A stretch of 64,000 nucleotides of DNA from Streptomyces sp. HD (GTDB lineage: Bacteria > Actinomycetota > Actinomycetes > Streptomycetales > Streptomycetaceae). The position numbers were made by a program, and so were the translations under genes. The stretch is from contig NZ_JAQMYP010000039.1 of assembly GCF_028369295.1 (NCBI RefSeq), positions 1 to 64,000 of the forward strand, given 5' to 3'. Numbering within the stretch: position 1 is the first letter of the stretch; each line of letters starts with the position of its first letter. Positions 51,817 through 60,750 of this stretch are shown here, piece after piece. The notes beneath the pieces are model-generated. The model was not told where the DNA came from. It saw nothing but the letters and a program-made list of their open reading frames with translations, and ran no database searches.

Positions 51817-53505
51817 GTGAATTGGATGTCCGGCACCGATCAACTGCGCGACCGCCCGTGGCTGGTCCTGACCGTGCTCTGTACGGGATTCTTCATGATC
51901 ATCCTGGATACGACGATGGTCAACGCGGCCATCCCGGTCATGAGCCACGACCTCGGCAGCGGGCTGCGGGAGGCGCTGTGGGTGGTGAACTCCTACGTCC
52001 TGGCCTATGCCGCCTTCCTGATCACGGCCGGTCGGCTCGGCGACCGCTTCGGCCCCAAGCGCCTGTACCTGACGGGACTGGTCATCTTCACCGCCGCCTC
52101 CGGCCTGTGCGGCACAGCCGGCTCGGCGGACGAGTTGATCGCCCTGCGCGTGGTCCAGGGCCTGGGGGCCGCCCTGCTGACGCCGCAGACCAGTTCCTTC
52201 ATCGTCGTCCTCTTCCCCGCTGACCGGCGCGGCACGGCTTTCGGGGTCTGGAGCGGGGTGATCGGACTGGCCGCCGTGGCCGGCCCCCTCGTCGGCGGTG
52301 TACTGGTCGCCACGGCGGGCTGGGAATGGATCTTCCTGCTGAACGTGCCGGTCGGGGTCGTCGCGCTCGTCTGGGCGGCCCTCGTCGTGCCCGATCACCG
52401 CCCCCGGGTCCGCCACCGCTGGGATTTCACCGGCACCCTGCTGGCAACCTCCGGCCTGGCCGCTCTCTCCTACGGCCTGCTGGAGTTCCGCAGGATGTCG
52501 ACCGGAGGGCCCGCCGGGACCACCGCTCCCTTGGCCGCACTCGTCGCCGGAGTGGTCCTGCTGATCGCCTTCGTGGCGCAGCAGCGGACCAATCACCGCG
52601 AGCCACTGGTGCCCCACGCGCTATACGGACAGCGGGACTTCGTACGGGCGACGGTCGTGGGCGCCGGCGTCCACTTCGCGGTGGTCGGCACCGCCCTGCC
52701 GCTCCTGTTCTTCCTCCAGTCCGTGCTGGGCAACGCACCGCTCGCCGCGGCGCAGGTCACCGCGCCGTCCGCGCTGGCCGTCGGACTCGTCGCACTGGTC
52801 GTGGGCCGGCTCAGCAACGGGGTTCGTACCAAATCGCTGCTGGTCACCGGCCTGGTCGCCTACGCGGCCGGGCTCGCGGCGACCGTGGCCTGCGCAGAGC
52901 CCGGCATGAACGCCTGGCGGCTGCTGCCCGCCATGCTCCTCGCCGACGCGGGCATCGGATGCACCCTGGCCCCGGTCGCCAAGATCGCACTGGGCGACAT
53001 AACCCCCTCCGTCACCGCGGGCGCCTCCGGAGTGCTCAACACGGCCCGCCAGGTAGGCGGCCTCCTCGGCGGTGTCGCCGTCGGATCCCTGCTGCACATA
53101 CGGCTGGTCGCCGACCTGCGCTCTCACGCCGACGCCGCCGCAGCCGGCCTTCCCCGCTCACTGCGCAGCACGTTCACTGACGCCTTCTCAGGCGCCGCCG
53201 CAGACGGCATCACCCGCCCGCCGGTTCCCACCGGCCTGAGCCCCGCCGAGGCCGTCCACTTCCGCGCCCTCGCAGACAACGCTTTCCAGCACGCCTTCGT
53301 CGACGCATGGCGCACCTCGATGGTCCTGCCCGTCGCCGTCATCGTGTTGTGCTGCCTGGTCAGCCGAGGTCTGTCCACCGGCAACGGCACCGCGGCGATG
53401 TCCCGCCGCCGGCGCGGACGCCACGCCCGCCGCCGAGTACGGCACGCGGCCGGCCATCGACCCGGCTCCTTCGCCACCAACCCGGGAGGACCCTCCTCCC
53501 CCTGA
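51817..53505 (+). CDS. MFS transporter (DHA2, EmrB/QacA-like)
   Basis: A 562-residue, 14-helix drug-efflux type MFS protein with the DHA2 marks LDTTMVNAAIPVM (helix 1), WVVNSYVLAYAAFLITAGRL and GRLGDRFGPKRLY (motif A), and motif C as GPLVGGVL. A basic, disordered tail (SRRRRGRHARRRV) ends it. Start is GTG 51817, or ATG 51826 with better spacing from GGAGGG. It lies 30 bases after the SDR and should export the cluster product or confer self-resistance. Confidence 0.9.
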   Translation: MNWMSGTDQLRDRPWLVLTVLCTGFFMIILDTTMVNAAIPVMSHDLGSGLREALWVVNSYVLAYAAFLITAGRLGDRFGPKRLYLTGLVIFTAASGLCGTAGSADELIALRVVQGLGAALLTPQTSSFIVVLFPADRRGTAFGVWSGVIGLAAVAGPLVGGVLVATAGWEWIFLLNVPVGVVALVWAALVVPDHRPRVRHRWDFTGTLLATSGLAALSYGLLEFRRMSTGGPAGTTAPLAALVAGVVLLIAFVAQQRTNHREPLVPHALYGQRDFVRATVVGAGVHFAVVGTALPLLFFLQSVLGNAPLAAAQVTAPSALAVGLVALVVGRLSNGVRTKSLLVTGLVAYAAGLAATVACAEPGMNAWRLLPAMLLADAGIGCTLAPVAKIALGDITPSVTAGASGVLNTARQVGGLLGGVAVGSLLHIRLVADLRSHADAAAAGLPRSLRSTFTDAFSGAAADGITRPPVPTGLSPAEAVHFRALADNAFQHAFVDAWRTSMVLPVAVIVLCCLVSRGLSTGNGTAAMSRRRRGRHARRRVRHAAGHRPGSFATNPGGPSSP

Positions 53506-53540
53506 AACACACAAGACCGCCCGTCCCCCAGGAGGCAGCC

Positions 53541-54050
53541 ATGTACTGCTCCGAACCGCCCCACCACCCCCACGTCGTCCACGCCACCCCGGCCTGGTAC
53601 CTGCCTGCACACCAGGCCTCGGCCGGCATGGCGCGCCGGCATGTGCGCTCCTTCGTGGTGGAGACACGGTGCACGGCGCTGGCGGAGGACTGTGTGCTCA
53701 TCGCCTCGGAGCTGGTGGCCAACGCGGTCCAGCACGGCGCGGGGCCCGTCTGGCTCGCCATGAGCCACGTCCTGCTGGGCGACGGCGGCGAAGCCCTCCA
53801 CCTCCTGGTCGGCGACCACGGCCCCGGCTGCAGAGCCGCCCTGCCACCGCTGTGGCCGCGCCCCGATCACGGCGTGGGCACCTCGGGACGCGGTCTGAAC
53901 ATCGTGGACGCACTGGCCACCGCCTGGGGATCCGCCCGTGTCGCAGCCGGCCACGTCGTGTGGGCCGACCTGCACAACGCACCGTGCTCACAAGCCGTCC
54001 GCGGGCCTCAAGGGCACCGTCACCAGGGCCCGCGCCACCGGATCACCTGA
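53541..54050 (+). CDS. Anti-sigma-type ATP-binding protein (HATPase_c, RsbW-like)
   Basis: A 169-residue protein with the GHKL boxes: N-box ELVANAVQHG, G1 DHGPG and G2 GRGLNIVDALA. There is no kinase dimerisation domain, as in the large Streptomyces family of RsbW/SpoIIAB-like proteins. A strong GGAGG site precedes the ATG. Its position inside the rightward operon between two exporter genes is notable, since these proteins usually stand alone. No anti-anti-sigma or sigma factor gene is adjacent. A regulatory role is inferred only. Confidence 0.88.
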   Translation: MYCSEPPHHPHVVHATPAWYLPAHQASAGMARRHVRSFVVETRCTALAEDCVLIASELVANAVQHGAGPVWLAMSHVLLGDGGEALHLLVGDHGPGCRAALPPLWPRPDHGVGTSGRGLNIVDALATAWGSARVAAGHVVWADLHNAPCSQAVRGPQGHRHQGPRHRIT

Positions 54051-54144
54051 CCTGCGCCCCTCGCTCACACCACAACGACACCCGACCCACACCACCTCTC
54101 GGGCGTACGTGTTCGGTCCGCCCCGGGACCCGCGGAGGCCCTGA

Positions 54145-56319
54145 ATGCTACGACGACTCGGATTTCTCCTCTCCCGCCGCGCACGCACCGTCCTCGTGCT
54201 CGCCGGCCTGCTGACCCTCGTGGCCGGGGGCATCGGCTCGGGCGTCTTCGGTCACCTCAAAGCCGGTGGACTCCAGGACCCCGCGGCGCCCTCCGCCAAG
54301 GCGGCCGAACTCATCGACAAGGAGTTCGGCGGCACCACGGGGCTGGTGCTTCTCGTACACCCACGGCACGGCACCGTCGACTCCCCGGCGGTGCGGAACA
54401 CGGGCCGCAATTTCACCGACCGGCTCGCCCGACGCCCAGGGGTCGACAGCATCGTCTCCTACTGGCGCACACCGAACGACACACTCAAGGCGCACGACGG
54501 CCGCTCCGCACTCGTCCTCGTACGGTTCGCGGAGAACGAGGAAGCGGCAGCTCGGCATGCCGGCGCGCTCATCGACGAGTACGTCACCAACGCGGCCGCC
54601 GGCCCCGGACTCCGGGTGCGCGCGGGAGGTCCACTGGGCACCAACCACGACATCACCGCGCAGGTGGCCAAGGACCTGGCGCTGGCCGAGGGCATAGCCG
54701 TCCCGACAACCCTGCTGCTGCTCATCATCGTCTTCCGCGGTCTCGTCCCCGCACTGATCCCGCTCGCGATAGGCGGGGCGGCCATCCTGGGAACCCTCGC
54801 GGAACTCCGCCTGCTCGCCGGCGTCACGGACGTGTCCGTCTTCGCGCTGAACCTCACCACCGCTCTGGGGCTCGGCCTGGCGATCGACTACGGGCTGCTG
54901 ATGGTCAGTCGCTTCCGCGAGCAGATGAACTCCGCCCGTAGCATCCGGGAAGCCGTGGTGCACACCATGGCCACGGCCGGACGGACCATTGTGTTCTCCG
55001 CAGCCACGGTCATCGCCGCATTGAGCGCGCTCCTGGTCTTCCCGCTCTACTTCCTCAGATCCTTCGCCTACGCCGGCATCGCAGTCGTGGCGACCGCGGC
55101 ACTGGCGGCGCTGGTCATCGCGCCCGCGCTGCTGACGGTCAGCGGACACCGGGTCGGCCCGGCCGACGCCGGGACGCGGGCCCGCAAGGCCCGTCCGCGG
55201 AACGGAAGCAGCATCTGGTACAAGACCGCCCGCACGGTGATGCGCCGCCCCCTGACCACCGCCCTTCCCACCGCCGCCCTGCTGGCGCTCGCCGCCGCAC
55301 CACTGCTCGGCGTTCACTTCGGAATGCCCGACGAACGTGTGCTGCCCGAGAATTCCAGGAGCCGGACCGCGGCCGCCGCTCTGCGCACCGACTTCCCCGG
55401 ATTCAGCGGCGACGGCACCACCGAGATCGTGCTGACCGGCCTGGCCGACCGCAGGCGCGTTGCCGACTACCGACGGACTCTGTCAGCTCTCCCCGGAGTC
55501 ATCGCCGTTGACACCGCCCCCGCACGCCGCGCCGGCGGCGCAACGCCCCAGTGCCCCCTTCACCCGCAGCAGGCGGGTGAAGTACGCCGTCTCACCGTAC
55601 GCAGCGGCCATGCGTCCGCCTCGGCCGAAGCGCGTCAGCTGGTCGCCCGGATCCGCGCCGTGGCCCCTCCCGGTCACACCACCGCTCTCGTTGGCGGGGC
55701 GACCGCCCAGGTCATGGACGCCGAGTTCGCCATCGCACAACGGCTCCCGTTCGTGATCGCGATGATCGCCGTCAGCACCTTCGTCCTGCTCTTCCTGTTC
55801 ACCGGCAGCGTGATACAGCCGCTGCGCGCGCTGGCGCTCAACGCCCTCGGGCTGGGCGCGATTCTCGGAATCCTCGTGTGGATCTTCCAGGACGGGCACT
55901 TCTCCTCCCTGCTGGGATTCACGCCGACGCCGATGGACACGGCGATGACGGTGCTGATGTCCTGCATCGTCTTCGGCCTCTCCACCGACTACGAGGTCTT
56001 CGTGCTGAGCCGCATCAAGGAACTGCACGATCAGGGGCTGCCGCCGGCCCAGGCCGTACCGAAGGGACTCGCCCGCTCCGGCGCCCTCGTGTCCGCCGCG
56101 GCGGCGCTGCTCGCCGTGAGCCTGCTTGCCTTCACCACCAGCTCGGTCAGCTTTATGCAGATGTTCGGACTGGGCAGCGGCCTGGCCATCCTTCTGGACG
56201 CCACGGTCGTCCGAGGCGTTCTCCTGCCGGCCCTCCTGCGGCTGCTCGGCGAGCTCGCCTGGTATTGCCCGCATTGGCTGCGACGGCTGCATGCGAAGTG
56301 CGGCCCGGCCGACGGTTGA
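54145..56319 (+). CDS. MMPL-family transporter
   Basis: A 724-residue RND-type transporter with 12 transmembrane segments in two MMPL halves: an N-terminal helix, a periplasmic loop, then five helices (including LGLAIDYGLLMVSRFREQM, the GxxxDY proton-relay motif) and the same again (FGLSTDYEVFVLSRIKE). MMPL proteins export lipids, lipopeptides and polyketides in actinobacteria. It is the last gene of the rightward operon, after GGAGG, and is followed by a strong hairpin. A lipid-carrying exporter fits the acyl-peptide product predicted here. Confidence 0.93.
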   Translation: MLRRLGFLLSRRARTVLVLAGLLTLVAGGIGSGVFGHLKAGGLQDPAAPSAKAAELIDKEFGGTTGLVLLVHPRHGTVDSPAVRNTGRNFTDRLARRPGVDSIVSYWRTPNDTLKAHDGRSALVLVRFAENEEAAARHAGALIDEYVTNAAAGPGLRVRAGGPLGTNHDITAQVAKDLALAEGIAVPTTLLLLIIVFRGLVPALIPLAIGGAAILGTLAELRLLAGVTDVSVFALNLTTALGLGLAIDYGLLMVSRFREQMNSARSIREAVVHTMATAGRTIVFSAATVIAALSALLVFPLYFLRSFAYAGIAVVATAALAALVIAPALLTVSGHRVGPADAGTRARKARPRNGSSIWYKTARTVMRRPLTTALPTAALLALAAAPLLGVHFGMPDERVLPENSRSRTAAAALRTDFPGFSGDGTTEIVLTGLADRRRVADYRRTLSALPGVIAVDTAPARRAGGATPQCPLHPQQAGEVRRLTVRSGHASASAEARQLVARIRAVAPPGHTTALVGGATAQVMDAEFAIAQRLPFVIAMIAVSTFVLLFLFTGSVIQPLRALALNALGLGAILGILVWIFQDGHFSSLLGFTPTPMDTAMTVLMSCIVFGLSTDYEVFVLSRIKELHDQGLPPAQAVPKGLARSGALVSAAAALLAVSLLAFTTSSVSFMQMFGLGSGLAILLDATVVRGVLLPALLRLLGELAWYCPHWLRRLHAKCGPADG

Positions 56320-56332
56320 CGCCCAAGGAAGA

Positions 56333-56365
56333 AGGGCGCCGACGCAATCGCTGCGTCGGCGCCCT
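56333..56365. terminator. Bidirectional terminator
   Basis: A perfect 14-bp stem: AGGGCGCCGACGCA (56333-56346) pairs with TGCGTCGGCGCCCT (56352-56365) around a 5-base loop. It lies between the convergent MMPL and AMP-ligase genes and should end both transcripts. Confidence 0.88.
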
Positions 56366-56389
56366 CGTTCTGGCCTGCGGCATCACGTC

Positions 56390-58285
56390 TCACTCGTAGA
56401 GCGCTTCGAGACGCTCGCGGAAGTGGTCGTACACGACGGGGCGTGCCACCTTCATCGAAATGGTCAATTCCCCCTCCTCCATGGACAGATCGCGCTCCAG
56501 CACCACAAACTTCCGGGCACGGTAGTACTCCTGCAGCCGTGCGTTGGCGTTCGCCATCACCGCAGCGAGCTCACCGATCAGTGCCGGCTCCTGCACCAGG
56601 CCGGACAGGTCGGTGGGCAGCCCTCTTTCGACCGCCCACTTACGGACCTGGGGTGCGTCCAGCGTCAGCAGCACGACGAGGTACGGCTTGCCCTCACCGT
56701 AAGCCACGGCGTTGGAGATCAGGGGGCTGGTCCGCAGCTCCCGCTCCAGGGGATGGGGCGTCACCGCGACGCCGTGCGAGAGCTGGATCAGCTCCTTCTT
56801 GCGTCCCGTGAGGCGGAGGTAGCCGTCGCCGTCGATGGAACCCAGGTCTCCGGTGTGCAGCCAGCCGTCGCGAACCGCGCCGAACCCGTCCTCGCAGTAA
56901 CCCCAGTAGCCGGGAAAGACGTTGGCGCCGCGGATCAGCACCTCACCATCGGGGGCGATGTCCACCTCGATACCGGGCAAGGGCTTGCCAACGGTCCCCA
57001 GGCGGTAGTCGTCCGGGGAGTTGGACGTGGCAGCCGCAGCGGTCTCCGTCATCCCGTAACACTCGACGATGGGAACTCCGCAGCCGAGGAAGAACCCGAG
57101 GATGTCCTGTGACACGGGGGCGCCGGACACCGTCACCCGGCGCACCGCACCGCCGAAGTGTTCTCGTACGTCCGCGAAGAGCGTCCGGTCCGATGCCTCG
57201 AACCAGCTCGCCAGCTGGGGAGGGATCCGTTCGCCCCGCAGGCGCCGCTCACGCACCTCCAGGCCGGCGCGTGCCGCTTCGATGAGCAGTGAAGTGTCCT
57301 CCTGCGGCCACGACGCGAGCACCGCGCTGTAGATCTGCTCCAGTGCGAGCGGAACCAGCGGCAGGATCTGCGGCCGCGCCTCGCGCACTTCGTCGGCGAG
57401 GCGATCGGTGCTGCTGCCACGGCGATAGGCGAGTGTGTAGCGAGACCACCACGCCAGTACTTGCATGAGCATCGCTATGGTGTGCGGTCCCGTGACGACG
57501 AAGACCGTGCCGTTGCTCTGGTCCGCCGCGGCGTCAGCCTTGGCGGGGGGCTGAGGGTGGGCGCGCAGGACGCTCACGTAGTTTCCGTGGGTGAGCGCAC
57601 AGCCCTTCTTGGGCCCGGTGGTACCCGACGTGTAGATGATCGCCAGCAGGTCCTCGGCCCGCACCGCATCGGAACGGCTGCGCAACTCCTCCGGCGAGAT
57701 GTGACGTCGGCCCAGCGCACGCAGCCCGGCGAGGGTCATCGTCCTTGGGGTGCGGGTGGTTCTCGCGGTGCGAGCGCCGCCGTCATCCTGCGACGGGGTC
57801 GGGGCGAGGTCGGGGGGATCGATCAGCACGGCCTGCCGCAGGTGCGGCAGACGGTTCCAGGCCGCTTCCACCTTGGCGAGCTGAGCCGTGTTCTCGCACA
57901 GCACCACCTTCCCGGCGCAGTCACCGAGTACGTGCTCGATCTCGTCCGGCACTGTGGTCGGCAGGAGCGAGACCACCACCAGTCCGGCAGCGGCAGCTCC
58001 CATGAGCGTGAAGGTCCATTCGGGCCGCAGGGAGCTCAGCACCGCCACGCGGTCGCCCGGCTCAAGCCCGAGCGCCATCAGTCCGCGGGCCGTTTCCTCG
58101 CCGGCCTGCCATGCCTCGGCGTATGTCCGCCGACACCACACGCCGTCGGCATCGCGCCATCGCACGGCGGTGGTCGTCGGCCACTGCTCGGCGTTACGGC
58201 GGGCCAAGTGGGCCAATGTCGCCGGGTGGGCCGAGGTGTCCACGGTGGGCGATGCATCGACGTGCACAGCGTCGCGTCCCTTCAT
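56390..58285 (-). CDS. AMP-dependent long-chain acyl-CoA synthetase/ligase
   Basis: A 631-residue ANL-family enzyme of the FadD15 type. It has the P-loop IIYTSGTTGPKKG (about residues 214-226), the YGMTETAAAA motif, GDLGSIDGDGYLRLTGRKKELI and a C-terminal domain ending EGELTISMKVARP. It activates a carboxylic acid as acyl-AMP and, by family, forms the acyl-CoA. The start overlaps the stop of the winged-helix regulator by four bases. In the cluster it could activate a starter acid for the type II system or recycle released acyl chains. It is separate from the FAAL of the megasynthase. Confidence 0.92.
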   Translation of the reverse strand: MKGRDAVHVDASPTVDTSAHPATLAHLARRNAEQWPTTTAVRWRDADGVWCRRTYAEAWQAGEETARGLMALGLEPGDRVAVLSSLRPEWTFTLMGAAAAGLVVVSLLPTTVPDEIEHVLGDCAGKVVLCENTAQLAKVEAAWNRLPHLRQAVLIDPPDLAPTPSQDDGGARTARTTRTPRTMTLAGLRALGRRHISPEELRSRSDAVRAEDLLAIIYTSGTTGPKKGCALTHGNYVSVLRAHPQPPAKADAAADQSNGTVFVVTGPHTIAMLMQVLAWWSRYTLAYRRGSSTDRLADEVREARPQILPLVPLALEQIYSAVLASWPQEDTSLLIEAARAGLEVRERRLRGERIPPQLASWFEASDRTLFADVREHFGGAVRRVTVSGAPVSQDILGFFLGCGVPIVECYGMTETAAAATSNSPDDYRLGTVGKPLPGIEVDIAPDGEVLIRGANVFPGYWGYCEDGFGAVRDGWLHTGDLGSIDGDGYLRLTGRKKELIQLSHGVAVTPHPLERELRTSPLISNAVAYGEGKPYLVVLLTLDAPQVRKWAVERGLPTDLSGLVQEPALIGELAAVMANANARLQEYYRARKFVVLERDLSMEEGELTISMKVARPVVYDHFRERLEALYE

Positions 58286-58884
58286 GCCACATCACTCCCA
58301 GAGTCCGAATCGAGCAGATAGCCCCTGCGCCACACGGTCCTGATGACCAGACCCAGCGGCGCCAGTCGGCGCCGGGTCCGCAGGATGCGTACGTCAAGGG
58401 CGTTGCGCCGAGCGCTCGTGCCGTCCGGCCACATCTTCGCCGCCAGTTCCTCCCGGCCCACCACTGACCGGTACGAATCGAGCAGCAGACGCACGAGGTG
58501 GGCCTCACCGGCAGCCAGTGGCAGACGCCGACCGCCGTAGTGCAGGACGCCCTCAGAGTCGATCACCGGGTCACGCGGCGCCGCTCTGGCCCTCAGCGTC
58601 TCCCACCGAGCCTGGAGGTCCTTCTCGTCCACGGGAGCCCGGACCCAGTCTTCGAGCGGGTCGATCGACGCCGGCGGTCGGGCGCCCGGCGCCACGACCA
58701 GCAAGCGAGGCATCCTGCGGCGGCGACAGGCCTCGACCTCGACCGCCTGCTCGGGCCAGCGCAATATGTGAATGCGATCGGTGCGGGGGCTTCGTTGCTG
58801 GTCCTTCTGGCCGGCCGGATTACCGCGCGCGACGGGTCCGCGCGGGCCTGCCGACAGGCCGGGCACGATGGGGTGGGTGTGCAT
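58282..58884 (-). CDS. Winged-helix (OmpR/PhoB-type DNA-binding) regulator
   Basis: A 200-residue protein. The C-terminal half is a Trans_reg_C-type winged helix: LPLAAGEAHLVRLLLDSYRS, then VVGREELAAKMWP, ALDVRILRTRRRLAP and VWRRGYLL. The N-terminal half lacks a receiver phosphorylation site and resembles no known domain, so it is an orphan regulator. The start is ATG 58884, with AGGAAG four bases upstream, rather than the frame's earlier ATG at 59079. Its gene is coupled to the AMP-ligase gene. Upstream lies an array of 11-bp repeats (59049-59092), suitable for tandem binding by this domain class. Confidence 0.85.
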   Translation of the reverse strand: MHTHPIVPGLSAGPRGPVARGNPAGQKDQQRSPRTDRIHILRWPEQAVEVEACRRRRMPRLLVVAPGARPPASIDPLEDWVRAPVDEKDLQARWETLRARAAPRDPVIDSEGVLHYGGRRLPLAAGEAHLVRLLLDSYRSVVGREELAAKMWPDGTSARRNALDVRILRTRRRLAPLGLVIRTVWRRGYLLDSDSGSDVA

Positions 58885-59048
58885 ATGACTTCCTGAGGTG
58901 CCAGGGGCGGGAGTCCCCGCAGAATTCGACAGGAGCAGGCACTGGCACCGACTCTGGTGAGTGCCCGGTCGAGCCGCCTCAGCGGGCGGCAAACCAACTG
59001 CGCTGAAGAATCGAACCCCACAGCCCCCGCGACATTCCAGAGTCTCCG

Positions 59049-59092
59049 ATGTGCCTTCGGTGTGCCTCTGGTGTGCCACCGGCGTGCTTCGG
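59049..59092. promoter_or_regulatory. 11-bp tandem repeats in the divergent regulator gap
   Basis: Between the winged-helix gene (start 58884, leftward) and the DeoR gene (start 59269, rightward), ATGTGCCTTCG, GTGTGCCTCTG and GTGTGCCACCG follow at exact 11-base spacing, then a partial GCGTGCTTCGG. One repeat per helical turn is typical of sites for OmpR/SARP-like winged-helix proteins. The rest of the 384-base gap (58885-59268) shows no gene. Confidence 0.6.
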
Positions 59093-59268
59093 TGAAGGCT
59101 TCATGTTCTTAGAAAAGTTAACGACCGCGGTCCGGCAGGCGATCCGGCAATTGAATTCCTGCCGAGCGTGCGGCGGACTGGAGAGGCGACGACCGTGGAA
59201 GGTCTATGGGGGCCCAGCACGGGCGGCCCGCGCTTCGGCGCATCCTTCCACCCGAAAAGAGTGACCTC

Positions 59269-60102
59269 GTGAACGTCTCTCCGACGGGGAGCGGCGACCG
59301 GCCCCCCAACACTTTCGCGGCCGCGCAACGGTCCGACGAGAAGCGCGAACGCAGGCAGCAGATCCAGCAGCGCGTGCTGGACGAAGGATTCGTGCGTACC
59401 GCTGCTCTGGCCGAACAGTTCGAGGTCAGCCTGATGACTGTGCACCGGGACCTGGACGTGCTCCAGTCGCAGGGCTGGCTCCGTAAAGTGCGTGGCGGTG
59501 CGACATCGCTGACCTCATCGGCATTTCACGGTGGCGTCAGCGAGCGCATGACCACGATGGCCGACACAAAGCGGCGCCTGGCCAATGCAGCACTGGAGCT
59601 CGTGGTCTCCGGACAGACGGTGGCCCTCGATGACAGCACTACGTGTCTGCCACTCGCCGAACGACTCACCGAACGCACGCCACTCACCGTCATCACCAAT
59701 TTCTTCCCCGTGATGAAGCGTCTGGCCGGTGAATCCGGCATCAATTTGGTCTCCCTGGGCGGCACATACTTTCCTGCGTACGACGCTTTCCTGGGCCTGG
59801 AGACGGCGAGAGCAGCGGCCGCGTACCACGCCGACGCGCTCTTCATGTCGACGACCGCGATCATTCGCGCACGTTGCTATCACCAGTCGCAGGAGACCGT
59901 GCACGTCAAACAGGCTCTGATGGAGTCCGCGACACGCCGTGTCCTGATCGTCGACCACACCAAATTCACTCACGAAGGGTTGCATGCCCTCGCCCCGCTC
60001 ACCGCGTTCAACATCGTGCTGGTGGACAGCGCCCTCCCCGCAGAGGAGCAGGTGCGCATCCGCGGCCTCGGCGTGGACCTCAGAGTCATCGGCCGCAGCT
60101 GA
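59269..60102 (+). CDS. DeoR-family transcriptional regulator
   Basis: A 277-residue protein starting at GTG 59269 (VNVSPTGSGD). Its DeoR HTH is at about residues 27-72 (KRERRQQIQQRVLDEGFV, then VSLMTVHRDLDVL and LRKVRGGA), followed by the sugar-phosphate-isomerase-like ligand domain (VALDDSTTCLPLAERL, VVSLGGTYFPAYDAFLG-type strand, LIVDHTKF). DeoR proteins usually sense phosphorylated sugars and repress. It faces away from the winged-helix gene and is closed by a strong terminator. Whether it controls the cluster is unknown. Confidence 0.9.
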   Translation: MNVSPTGSGDRPPNTFAAAQRSDEKRERRQQIQQRVLDEGFVRTAALAEQFEVSLMTVHRDLDVLQSQGWLRKVRGGATSLTSSAFHGGVSERMTTMADTKRRLANAALELVVSGQTVALDDSTTCLPLAERLTERTPLTVITNFFPVMKRLAGESGINLVSLGGTYFPAYDAFLGLETARAAAAYHADALFMSTTAIIRARCYHQSQETVHVKQALMESATRRVLIVDHTKFTHEGLHALAPLTAFNIVLVDSALPAEEQVRIRGLGVDLRVIGRS

Positions 60103-60137
60103 GCGGCGGGGCGCAGGAGGCGACGACGCCCAAAGCA

Positions 60138-60170
60138 TTCCTCCCGTCGGCAGATTACCGACGGGAGGAA
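60138..60170. terminator. Terminator after DeoR gene
   Basis: A perfect 13-bp stem TTCCTCCCGTCGG (60138-60150) with CCGACGGGAGGAA (60158-60170) and a 7-base loop. It lies between the convergent DeoR gene and the small secreted protein gene at 60191. Confidence 0.88.
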
Positions 60171-60190
60171 CACGCTTGACGCCTGTCTGG

Positions 60191-60553
60191 CTAATTTGGC
60201 ATGACTGCGGCGATACGCTCGGCGACGTATTCACCATTGTCTACATGGGCGACGACTTTCGCTACGGCGCCCACTATCATGGCACCACAGTAGTAAGTGC
60301 CCTTTATCAGGCTGAACCTCATCACCTCACCGCCGGTGTCGAGCTCAAGGTAATCATCCTTGAAGGCGGAGATCTTTCCATCGAACTCCTCACTCTGGCC
60401 CGAGTCCTGCGCCACCCTGGCACTTACGGCGTTGACCTTCGCATTCTGCTCCGTCGACGCCGCCTGTACCGGCACGGAAACGGCCACTCCCACGAAACCA
60501 ACCAGCCCGGCAGCGACAACTGCCAGCTTCGTGATGCGATTCCGCTTACCCAT
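60191..60553 (-). CDS. Small secreted protein of unknown function (paralogue A)
   Basis: A 120-residue protein with a clear Sec signal peptide (residues 1 to about 32: basic MGKRNRITK, hydrophobic VVAAGLVGFVGVAVSV, cleavage near QAAS). The mature part has the layout FDGKISAFKDDYLELDTGG, then LIKGTYYCGAMIVGA and AHVDNGEYVAERI, a beta-rich OB/SH3-like pattern. It is a paralogue of the gene at 60751 (same signal, GKI strand, YVA end). Function unknown; exported. Confidence 0.78.
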   Translation of the reverse strand: MGKRNRITKLAVVAAGLVGFVGVAVSVPVQAASTEQNAKVNAVSARVAQDSGQSEEFDGKISAFKDDYLELDTGGEVMRFSLIKGTYYCGAMIVGAVAKVVAHVDNGEYVAERIAAVMPN

Positions 60554-60683
60554 GATGCTCTCCTAGCCCGTTGGGTGTGTGATCCGACTGCGGAGAAAGT
60601 AGCAATGAATCTCCTGTGGAGGGGATTTCCTTTCGCGCTTGTTTCAACTTTTCGGGATTCTTGCGTCCATCCACAGAAAGAAA

Positions 60684-60717
60684 GCTGTCCCGCCGGGTCA
60701 GAACCCAGCAGGACAGC
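60684..60717 (-). terminator. Hairpin after paralogue B
   Basis: GCTGTCC (60684-60690) pairs with GGACAGC (60711-60717), with an inner GGGT/ACCC pair. It lies 34 bases beyond the stop of the leftward gene 60751-61083. Confidence 0.6.
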
Positions 60718-60750
60718 GGCAAGCGGGTAGTTAACCGGAAGCACTCCGAT

